Shown: piece by piece, positions 11,697 to 22,500 of the stretch
How positions within the stretch are numbered: position 1 is the first letter of the stretch
How the letters are laid out: every line of letters starts with the position of its first letter
Assembly (NCBI RefSeq): GCF_019399895.1
Contig: NC_091879.1
Span: 4,295,001 to 4,359,000, forward strand
Length of the DNA stretch: 64,000 nucleotides
From: Cardiocondyla obscurior
Taxonomy: Eukaryota > Arthropoda > Insecta > Hymenoptera > Formicidae
Reading direction: 5' to 3'
The notes under the pieces: generated by a model
What the model was told of the DNA's origin: nothing
The model's input: the letters and a program-made list of their open reading frames with translations, nothing else
Databases searched by the model: none
Position numbers and translations under genes: made by a program

Positions 11697-11836
11697 GGCT
11701 GCGTTCAGAAACTTCCCCGGGTAAGTAAATGTTACCCAAATTATATATTTGAGTGCTTGTTTCCTATGTTGTTTCCGGTATTTCTGAACAAATTTGGGTA
11801 ACATTTACTTACCCGGGAAAGTTTCTGAACGCAGCC
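11697..11836. mobile_element. Small perfect-arm inverted-repeat element (MITE-like)
   Basis: Arms 11697-11742 and 11791-11836 are reverse complements at 45 of 46 positions and flank a 48-base AT-rich spacer. The arms start GGCTGCGTTCAGAAAC and contain CCGGGTAAGTAAATG. The element abuts and cuts the fatty acyl-CoA reductase relic. No clear target-site duplication is visible. It is either a miniature transposon or a recent hairpin duplication. Confidence 0.7.
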
Positions 11837-13472
11837 TTGAATTAACATTATCACTGGAAACTTGAATCAACGCCTGAAAGAACAAATGTCATAAGTAACA
11901 ATATTAATATTGAAACGTTTGATCGTAATAATCCCAAACAGTAACCACACGTCCAAATGTTTTAATATTATTACTGATAAAATTATGAATAAATATATTT
12001 TAATTAATGATATTAAAATAATTTATAACATTGTATATGTTATACCTACCAAAAAAAATTATGCACAAAAAGTGTCCTCTTTCTTAAAATTGTTTGTAAA
12101 ATCCTCTTCAGGAGGGTCCTTCCTCGTCCTTCCTTCCCTCCTGGTCGATGCCTAATAAATTTCTCTAAATTGATATCGTGATGTCAACTAATGTCAACAC
12201 GTCAACACTCGACACACTCAATCAACTCAATGCTCAATGCACGCAACACAATAACACATTGTATCTCACGTATACTAAATTGGCGGGAACAGTGCAGAAA
12301 GTTGCAGTCAGATACACTGGTACAACTCAATTCAATATGGCGGCCGATTGTGCTGCCATCTGTTGCTGTCCCCGCTGTACTGAAACTTCCGTCCCCAATG
12401 AAATGGTGGAAGTTTCGCCCCCCTGGATGTATGCTACGGCTCAGTGATGGGAATTTAGCTCCGAGTACGGCTTGTCTTTAATCATGGCCGATTGATACAC
12501 CTACACATACATACACCTACACATTCGGTACACATTTTACAATTAATCGCTTGAATTTTAAATAAATTTTAAGCAACAATTAATAACTCGATCTTCGTCG
12601 GAATATTAAATGTCATCTTAATGTTTTTATTACAAAAACTGCAATTAATTTCTTCAAGTTATTAAATGTTATATAATCAAATCAAACACCTACATAGAAA
12701 CCGATGATACACAAGATTGCTCTTTATTTATTTATTAACAGTAATTTTACGTAGAAACGTAAGACACGGCGAAGTTAAAGATAATACTCTATTACGGTTT
12801 TTATTTGTTCTTTCAAAATTACAATATAACGTGATATATTAAAGATAATAACACATGCGGCATAAGCACCGCGCATTTTCCACAAACAAATGTATTACTA
12901 ATACAAATAACTGCATGCACCGCTTTTCTCTTAATCATTTATTCACGAAGTAAACAAAATGATGGGGTTGTTCTTTTTTTTTTTTTTTTTTCCTTCATTA
13001 AAAGGCTATCACTGCCACTTCTGCAACGCGTTTGATAATAAAATGCCATGCGATACCAGTGTGTGTGTTAGTTTTCAATTAAAATTATCAGAAGGAACGA
13101 TGGACATGTACGTGTGTATGTGTAAGTGTAAAGGCAAAAGGTGGACTAGACGAACGGATGCTGTAATTGTTGCAATCTATCTGTCTTTTCATTGAGCAAT
13201 TCAAATTTATAATTACCTCAAATTTTACGTTCAGTTTTACAGAAGCTACATCACGCACGTTCAATTCGTACAAATTTTTATCGAGACAAAAATTATTTGT
13301 TCGTGATTTGTGCGACTTCTATGATGCACGAAATTGCACTAGTAATTAACTGAACAGGAAAACTCAAATAATTTTCTTTTTTTCTCTCTTTTTTTTTTTT
13401 TTTTTTTTTTTTTGTTAACTGGGTAATTCTGTATGTATTTTTGTATGCGTGCACGTGTAAATTTATAATGAT
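11837..13472. other. Intergenic
   Basis: Mostly AT-rich. Bases 12330-12440 are an isolated GC-rich patch (CpG, ATGGCGGCC, CCCCGCTG) with open frames on the plus strand but no recognisable protein; it may be a promoter fragment or a degraded element. Poly-T tracts lie at 12973-12991 and 13387-13413. Bases 13360-13472 are the probable 3' UTR of TOM22. Confidence 0.45.
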
Positions 13473-14533
13473 CTATCGCTGAACAGGCGGTGCCATTGGA
13501 AGACCCGAGGTGTTAACGCCAGACAGAGCTGTATTAGGACCTAAGAGGACTTGCTTCTGTTGTGTACGCTGCAAATCTTCCATCTGTGCGCGTTCCATCT
13601 CAAAGATAATTGGCGCAAAGAGAATAGTGGACGAACTGAAAATCAGCCATGTGGCCGAACATGAATATGTATAGAGACCTAAAAAAAAAATTAAAAAACT
13701 ATTATTTATCCTTTTAATTTCTTGATAATTAATATTAATAATATATAAATAATTTATATATTATAAATAATTTCTTGGATAAATCCTTGTGTAAGATACT
13801 AATAAAACATAAAATACTAATTTTATTTCATATTTCAAGAAGAATATATATGTTTTAAGGCTTAAAAATGCTAAAGCAATATTACCTTTAATACATGTGC
13901 ATAGGCAAGTTCCAACATTATATCCAAAATTGCGCACTGGCTCAGGAAACATTTCAGTAAGTCCTAATAATCTTTCTGTTAAGCTCTCATCCTAAATAGT
14001 AAAACAAATTTTTTATTATTATTATTATTATCAACAGGAGCAGTAAAAATAAAAGGCAGCAAAATTATCACATTCATAAAGAACAGTAAATTTTCTTATT
14101 CACTTCAAGCTTCAAGAAAAGCACATGGCGTACATGTGTGGGTCATACATATAACTACCAATCTTGCTTTCACATGAGATAACAGAAAGCTAATTTTTCT
14201 TTTACCAATAAATAATAATTTCTAATGATCTCGGCCAGTATTAACAGGACTACAAATTAAAGGCCCACATATTAACAGGACTCCAAGGATAGTTTGTCTC
14301 GCAAAAATTTGCATTTTACAAACGTGGCGATACAAGCTGTACTCGGAGCTCGGAGCGAATTATCTAATGAATTATTTTTCATTCTTTCTTTCCGAGTGCC
14401 GAGGAACTTTAGTCTGTACCTCATCGTCGTCGTCATCGTCGTCGGGGAGGAGCGACTTCACCTCGGGTGAGCGCGCGTCGCTGCTGCCCATGCCGCTGTC
14501 GACCTGATGATCCAACTCCTCAACTGAAACCAT
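13473..14533 (-). CDS. Tom22: Mitochondrial import receptor subunit TOM22
   Basis: Central receptor of the outer-membrane translocase, which takes presequences from TOM20 and organises the TOM complex. Three minus-strand exons, 14420-14533, 13886-13991 and 13473-13678, give 141 residues, the usual size. In order: an acidic cytosolic N-terminus with a run of seven Asp; the family signature LTERLLGLTEMFPEPVRN; one membrane segment (about residues 76-98, TWLIFSSSTILFAPIIF); then a short intermembrane-space tail with QKQVLLGPNTALSG, very close to the animal consensus. The start at 14533 gives MVSVEEL; however the bases just before VEEL also read as a splice acceptor (TTTCAG), so an upstream exon could supply a different first few residues. 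It is divergent from CCT5, sharing one promoter region. Confidence 0.92.
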
Positions 14534-15150
14534 ATACGCGAGAGTGTGAGCGAGAACGCGTCCCGCTCGCCGATTATGTCTTAAGAATAACGCGGCCGAA
14601 GGAAATTCTTGTTCACGTCGCGAGCACGTTCACGGTACAGCGCGGTGCGTTCACGCTCTCTCTCTTACTCGTCCTCTCTCTCTTCTCTTTTCCAGCAGAT
14701 AACGTGCCGATACAACGTGACTCAAGCTTCGTAAGCGCGCGATACAAACGACTGCGCGGATGCTGTTGTACCTGCGGCTCGAGACAGAATTCTCCGCACC
14801 GCTGCCCACGCTGCCATTCCCACGAAGACGATCTCGAAGTCGCGCCCACCGGATTCTTTTCGCGCAAACCAGCGTGAATTTCGCGCGTATCGCGGCACGT
14901 CGAGTTGCGTAGGGATGCTCAACCTGCAGGATGTACGGATACTTTAAAGGTATTGTATACCCCGTGGTATATAAAATGGAGGCTCCATTTTATGCGCACG
15001 CATAAGAAAATCCGCCTATCTATCATCACTTAGAAGTTTATGGAGTAGTCACGACGTTACAGACGTGACGCCGCACCCATTGATTTCACGAAGGTTAATT
15101 GTTTCCCCAGGAAGTGATCCGACAGTTTCGGATCTCGCCAGGTCGTCAAC
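14534..15150. promoter_or_regulatory. Bidirectional promoter between TOM22 and CCT5
   Basis: About 600 bases separate two divergent housekeeping genes. The TOM22 side (14534-14930) is CpG-rich. A perfect 23-base palindrome lies at 14971-14993 (ATAAAATGGAG, one base, CTCCATTTTAT), directly after a GGTATATAAAA stretch that could serve as a TATA box. The long frames here have no protein similarity and are side effects of GC content. Confidence 0.55.
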
Positions 15151-18020
15151 ATGACTGCTATACCCGGAACGGTAGCGTTCGACGAGTACGGCCGACCTTT
15201 TATCATCATCCGTAATCAAGATAGGCAGCAACGCCTTACCGGTCACGACGCAATCAAGGTGAGCTAATTGCGACAAATCTTTTACCTTTTCGTTATAATT
15301 TCTGACGTCGATCTTTAAAAATTCTTTTACATATAACATGCGAAATCAGTATCATCGATGCGTCACCGAAAATGTCGAGGTTTAATTAAGTTCGAATTAA
15401 GAAGAGACGCTCGACCACGTGCGAGCGATAATGGCGGTATTTTAGGACTCGGCGATAAATAGAACGAAATATTTAAATCGAATTATACGAAATTGATCTT
15501 TTGCCTCTTATTTTTTTTTAAGATTTTGACATATGACTCGGATAAAAAGATTTTGAATTAATATATTTCGATCGGTCTCTTCAAGGAACCTTGGATTTTT
15601 TGTGACCATATAAGGAGACATGGCTTGAAGAGTCCATGGCTACGAATATTACCAAATAATAAATTAACAAATTTTTATTACAGTCGCATATTCTGGCAGC
15701 GCGCAACGTAGCAAACATTCTTAAAACGTCTTTGGGGCCTAAAGGATTGGATAAATTGATGGTAAGCTCAGATGGAGATGTTACAGTTACTAATGATGGT
15801 GCCACAATTTTGAAGAATATGGATGTGGACCATGAAATTGCCAAGCTGATGGTTCAACTATCAAATTCTCAAGATGATGAGATCGGCGACGGCACTACCG
15901 GAGTAGTTGTACTAGCTGGTGCACTCATGGAACAAGCTGAACAATTGCTGGACAAAGGAATTCATCCAATTAGAATTGCTGATGGATTTGAATTAGCAGC
16001 AAAATGTGCATCTGAGCATCTCAAGACAATAACAGACGATTTTAAAGGAACTCCCGAGAATTTAGAGCCGTATATCGATATAGCTATGACGTCATTAGGG
16101 TCGAAAATGTAATTAAATTTTTTTATTGCTTTTAGATTTTAATTAACAATTATTTTACTCACCTTTTATTCATTTATATCTTACAGTGTCAACAAACATC
16201 ATAGACAAATGGCAGAAATAGCTGTGCAAGCTGTACTGGCAGTTCTGGATCCTGTTACACACGATGTTAACTTTGAATTAATCAAGATAGAAGGAAAAGT
16301 TGGTGGTAGATTGGAGGATACTGTTTTAGTACGGGGGGTTGTTGTCGACAAGGACTTCAGCCATCCACAAATGCCGAAAGTATATATTAATGAAAATGTT
16401 CTATATGACATTTTCTTTTTTTTTTAATTATATTTAATATTTATGTAATATTACAGAGATTAGAAAATGTTAAATTGGCCATCTTGACATGTCCATTTGA
16501 ACCACCGAAGCCTAAAACAAAACATAAGTTGGACGTCACATCCGTTGAGGATTATAAAGCTTTGCGCGATTACGAGCGCGAAAAATTTACGGAAATAGTG
16601 AAGCAAGTCAAAGACGCCGGTACGACATTGGCTATTTGTCAGTGGGGATTTGATGACGAAGCCAATCATTTATTACTGCAAAATAACTTACCTGCAGTTA
16701 GATGGGTTGGCGGTCCAGAAATCGAAGTAAGTAATTTTAATAATTTTTTTTTCTTTAATTTTTCATCAAGTTTCATTATTTATAAAGCAATTGTTGCTTG
16801 TTATAATGATGAGAAAAGAGCGTTAGAGGAGGTTCGAGAGTTTGGGGAATTGGCTTGTTTTAGTTTTGAAAATATCGATGTTTTCTTACAAATTAATGTT
16901 ATATTAATTTTTAAGAAAACTAACAAATTTTCAAAATTAAATAGCTAGTGATCCGACTCTCGTGGTGGCTCCAATGATTCAAAGATTATGAGATCTGAAA
17001 AATAATGAATTTTTTTTATCATATTATGCATTTTGTGCATAAGATACGCATGAAAGAATTAAATTTTTTTTTATAGCTTATTGCTATTGCGACTGGTGGA
17101 CGCATCGTACCTCGCTTCGAAGAATTGACGCCGGAAAAACTTGGTCATGCTGGTGTCGTCAGAGAACTAACGTTTGGTACAACAAAAGATCGAATGCTGG
17201 TTATCGAGGAATGCAAAAACTCTCGCGCTGTGACGATCTTTATTCGTGGCGGTAACAAAATGGTACGTGGTAGTAATAAAAATAATTTCTACGAGCAAGG
17301 AGAATTTCAGTAGTACCTTTTCCAATGTGCATAACTGACCAGACACCTTGCAATAATAATGCATTGCTGTTATTTAAACTGTTCAATACTATATATTAAT
17401 TGAACTTACTTTTTTGCAATGCGACATTTGTGCTACTTAAATAATTTTTTTTAATTTATAATAGACGATGTCGTTTTTATGTTTATAGATTATTGAAGAA
17501 GCAAAACGATCAATACACGATGCATTATGTACTGTGCGTAATGTGGTACAAGATAATAGGATTCTTTATGGCGGAGGTGCAGCCGAAATATCTTGCGCAC
17601 TAGCTTGCATGGCACAAGCTGACAAAATCAGCACTTTGGAACAATATGCTTTCCGTGCGTTCGCTGAAGCTTTAGAGAGTGTTCCTATGGCACTCGCGGA
17701 AAATTCAGGTCTTTCTCCTGTCGATACCATAGCAGAAATTAAAGCACGTCAATTAGCTGAAAAAAATCCCGCTCTTGGTATCGATTGTTTAAATCGAGGC
17801 ACAGCAAGTATGTATTAATTTTTAAATGTATTATATATTGTTTTTTTTTTTATATTAATCACGAAATAATTACGAATTAATTGTTACAGATATGAAGAAA
17901 CAAAATGTTATTGAAACTCTAACGAGCAAGACGCAACAGATTTTATTGGCAACTCAACTCGTCAAGATGATTCTGAAAATTGACGACGTACGATCGCCTT
18001 ACGACCACGGTGGTACTTAA
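15151..18020 (+). CDS. CCT5: T-complex protein 1 subunit epsilon (chaperonin CCT5)
   Basis: One of eight subunits of the cytosolic TRiC chaperonin that folds actin, tubulin and other proteins using ATP. Seven exons: 15151-15258, 15684-16108, 16187-16379, 16457-16726, 17077-17262, 17489-17807, 17890-18020; total 543 residues (human 541). N-terminal equatorial domain: TSLGPKGLDKLMV, the NDGATILKNM ATP loop, and GDGTTGVVVLAGAL with the catalytic-type Asp. The apical domain is encoded by exons 3-5. The second equatorial part has RGGNKM and GGGAAEISCAL. It ends KIDDVRSPYDHGGT, typical of epsilon. All junctions are GT-AG and in phase. The start is the ATG of MTAIPGTVAFDEYGRPF, as in other insects. 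A likely poly-A signal is at 18424. Nothing is unusual. Confidence 0.96.
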
Positions 18021-19584
18021 AAATTAAGTATATTTAATTATTTTTTATTATATTAAATACCTGATTTTCTGTAATTGGTATATCATTCTATTGCATTCTT
18101 TTTTACGCTTGTAATAATAATTTAGAACTTCGATTAATTAAATTGAAAATTGTTTCATATCAGTTATTAAAATTTATACGTGTATATTTGGCAATACAAT
18201 CATTAAGCGATACCTACCTGATTCACAGGCACTTATGTTTTATATTTCCTATACGTAATTTCTTGTACTTTTCATTTTTTTTTAATCACAGTAAAATAAT
18301 TTTGTACAGAATTTTTTCATTCTGTATGTGAAGTTACAGGATTCGAACCCAGGTTTTAAATTGAACAGGCTGTTAGTCTAGCTTTAAGCTTATCACCTCG
18401 ACTTTATTTTCACTGTAGGAACAAATAAATATGTCACATTGAGTCCAGGTGTTATATAGTGTAAATATATTCTGTCTATAACATTTTGGGAAGGGATATT
18501 TTCTCTCTTTTTTTATTTTTTTTTTTATTTTGTGGAATGTGTTGGTAATGCACGAAACTAATGGCAGATTGAACGAAATAACAAACAAATATTACATTCT
18601 ACTAGTAAAATGGCACAAAATACAATTGCATGTACATATGTATAAATTAGAATACAACAATTATATACCCCTGTTTCTTTCGGTCACCTTTATATCTTTT
18701 TCTCATTCATATATTAGTCCGTTATCGGACCCAATCTTATAACAGTTCTTTATCTCTCGTATCACAAAATATACATTCTATTTCCAACATGACGTTATAT
18801 CTTTTCTCTCTCTTTTCTTTTTTTACATTAATTACATGTTCAACAAGTTTTCACTTTTATCGTGCGTACGAAATTCTTACAAGGATTAAATATGCTATAT
18901 ATACAAAGAAAAAAATTTCGTCGCAAATAAACTGAATGCATATTTACACACAATTATTATCGTAATTTTTATATTTTCAAAAATTAATTTTTTTTAATTC
19001 TTATTTTCAATCGTTATTCAGAAAATAAGTGAGCAAACAAATTTCATTATTTATACATACTATTTTAAGAAAAAATAGTGCAAGTGAGACATCCGAGAAT
19101 ATTATTTGTTTATGTTATAAATAATATCGATTAATAAATCTCAAATCAAATGTTTAATTTCCTTGTAAGAGCTTCTTACTCATGCCTTCTTTATATTTCG
19201 ACGTACAACGCTGTACAATAACAATAATTGAAAATATCGCTCTTTTTCTCACTTACCGAACCCTGATCGTCTATCTACGTGAACGGAATTGACTTCGAAC
19301 GCGAATGTGATTTGGAATACGATGACATATCGCAAAATCTATAAATTACCCGAGTAAAAAAGAAACATATAAAACGTGATATCGATGAGCCGCTCTCTCG
19401 ATGTATCTACGTCTAAACGTAGCCGGATTACCGGTATCACTAACTTTCCGTACGAACAAATGGACTAAGCGAGTTTCGATTATTCGCGTACATACAACGT
19501 TTTCAACTAAAGACATACAGTACAGTACAGTACAGTACAGTACAGTAGAGTGGGGATCTTGACCAGAAACTTACCTGGTTTGCG
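18021..19584. other. Intergenic, convergent 3' UTRs of CCT5 and myosin V
   Basis: AT-rich. AATAAA at 18424-18429 is a candidate end for CCT5. A minus-strand tRNA-like segment lies at 18329-18414 (see findings). The right part, up to 19584, should be the 3' UTR of myosin V and contains the TACAG repeat. Confidence 0.5.
19516..19545. repeat. (TACAG)6 pentanucleotide repeat
   Basis: Six perfect TACAG copies lie about 40 bases past the myosin V stop codon, hence in its 3' UTR on the minus strand (CTGTA units). Confidence 0.95.
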
Positions 19585-22500
19585 TTACACCTTCTTGAGC
19601 ATGGGCAAATGAAGCACCTCGGGTATCTCGATATCTTCAAGTCGAATATCCGACGGATTGAAGGAAAATCTTATGGGATAGGTATATTTTAGATCCATTA
19701 GTAACTGAAAAAAAAAAAGATCCATCGTGTTAGAAAAAAAAAAATCTTTTAGATTTGCGACTTGAATGCGTAGGATTTTTTATTTCGAAGAATTGATCAT
19801 TTTTAACCAACTGGAAAAAGCTTACTTGTTCGTTGTTCTCGCCACGCTCCTTTAATTTGTCTTGTACTTTTTTAATGAATGAAACAGGAACCCGGCTTTC
19901 GTAATCGTCGACGGGTGTATACAGATTTAAAATTTTCACTATTTGATTGGCCGTTAATTTGTTACACATCTCGCAGACGGAATTAACGTCCTCATCCGTC
20001 TTGCGAGCCTGCAGAAGCTGTGACGCTTGTATGATAGGTTGCAACGCTTCCGACGCGGTTTCTAATCGACGGTCCCTGCCCCATTGCTCCAAATGGCTCA
20101 TATTATACCTTAAATAATAAATAAGACATTATATAATTTTTTACGATTTTAAAAATTAAAGGCTAACGATTTATCTTACCTTATCTGCATACCCTTCGTC
20201 CATCGGCAAAGTTCGCTCCTCAGCAGCAGATTGTTTAGAGCGCTGGCGCACATAAAGTAAAATAATTGCTTAAACAATTGTACCACGACCTCGGGATCCA
20301 CGCCGTGATACTGCAAGGTTTTGTGAACCGATGTTAGTTCGCCCAAAAGCTTCTCTAGCTTTTGTTGCGTGGAATCCGGCTCGCCGCCCATAGACGCTGA
20401 TCTGACCCGCCCGGATTTGTCGCTCGGAACGGCTATAGCTTCATGCTCTAGTAATGCCGGTACTGTAAGGGCCTGGATTCTTTCTTTGAGATTCGTGATG
20501 AGATTGCTGAAGATCCAGTGAGCTACGTTACTAAGTACAACACGGTATTCACTTAGGTCAAAGTTTCTTAAGCATTGCTCGTTCTGTCTGGGCGTGTTCT
20601 CGATCTGGAATGGCTTGTCGCCGGAATATTGCTTCATGTTATGCAACAATCGCAGGGTATTGCTCAGCCAAAGCACTCTAGAATCGAAATCATCGCGTTT
20701 CTTTAACACACGTTTAACGGCATTCAGGTACTCGGTCAACAGCGACCGCACTTTGTCATCGTCGTTAATGCAGTCGGTGTGTCGGATACACATAAAGAGA
20801 ATGTAAGCCGGTAAACCTGGTAACAGCGTTACAGCTATTCGAGGCCTTAACTCTGAAAGAAAAAATAAAATAAAATAAAATAAAACATTGAATGATTAAA
20901 CTATAGATCGTGCATTAAAAAAAAAAAAAAATTTAGAATTAAACTAATATCTCACAAAATAAATTTCGTAGATAAATTCGAAAAATTATTTAAATGTACA
21001 AATTATAAATTAAATAATTCTCGAAAGGTGTATTGATATGTAAAGCGACAATTTACCAATGACCAAATGACGTATGACAATATTAATATCTTCTTTCTTG
21101 AATTCGAACATTCCTTCATAATCTCTTTCCTTTTTGCGAATAATAGGCATGTTACTTCCATCTCCGTGAGTGCCGGAAATACCGACGCATCCGTTTGCGT
21201 ATTCCACCACATTGGGCACTGCAAAAATAAAATGTCTCGAAAAATAACACGTGCATAGCGCGCGTAATAGTTTCTTTCTAATTTTCATAAAATTGAGATT
21301 ATATATAATAATTTTTGTTATTAAAATTTTTATTTCTTTGTTCGATTTGTTTTCTTGTATATGCACACAATTCGGATTCAATGACACGATGACTAATGTC
21401 TGTCAAAACTTACCGGTGCCTTTCATATAAGAACGTTCCTCCGTTTCGTCTTTGATAGCATAAGAAGTTAATTTATCTTATTAAATTATTATTCTAAGTA
21501 GAAAATACGCAGAATCTCTAAATATTATCTCTGAATAATTTTTATATTATAAATTTATAATTATTACACTTACAGCCAGCGTCCTTAAGTCGTTTTGCTA
21601 GAATTTTGCATTGTTTCTTGAAACGTCTGCATTCCTCCGATATTTTATCGTATTTTACTTGAAGTTCCTTTAATAAAAAGCGTGAAATATAAATATATTA
21701 ATTTCTATAATTATTTAAAAGTTAATTAAATACAAATTTATCAACTACATTATTGATACAAAAATTTATTTTAATTACCAGATTTTCAGACGTCAATCTC
21801 GCAACTTCGTACTGCATGTAAAGCTCCGTTTGAGTTTGCGGCGATTTGCTTAAATTAATGGAGAGTAGCTTTTGTTGTTTCTCAATTTCTTCTTGCAGTC
21901 TGTCTATTTCATTTCGCCATTCGTCTCTTTGCGATCGCCAGTTCCTTTCTTTCGTCTGCAATTCATCTTCCAGTTGTCTTAAAAACAAAGAAATCAAGTT
22001 TTGATTTTTTGACAATTATTGCAAAAAATCTCTTGAATTGTTCAATCGCAAATTAATTAATCATTCGATGTAAATAAAAAGTTATGCCCATTACTAATAT
22101 TTCGCTGAATGTCAAAACAAATTAATTCGAATGCATTGGGAAGTTTACGATACTATAAAAAAAAAAAAGAAATATTTTTTTTTTTCTGATTGAACAGTTC
22201 AATAATATTCAAACAAGTGAATCTGCTCGTGAATCTGCTCAACTCACTCTCCTCTCGGTGCCTTTGTTTTAAGTTTACTTAAAATCGAAATGCATGCACA
22301 AACGACAAAAGACTTGTTAAACGTGGCACTTTGTCAATAGTCAGCTAAGCGTATCGTTTTGCGTTACCTGTTAATCATTTTCTGCGCTTCGAAGGCAAGT
22401 ACCAGCTCGCCGTCTTCATTTACGATGTCCACGTCGCGACCATAATTCGCACCTAAGTTCTTCATTCTACGTGTATGATCGGCGAGCACGCTATGCAGCT

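Noticed and set aside
12178..12481. Two overlapping plus-strand frames of about 90 codons
   Set aside because: Overlapping in different frames, low-complexity Thr/Asn start, no similarity recognised, no splice partners.
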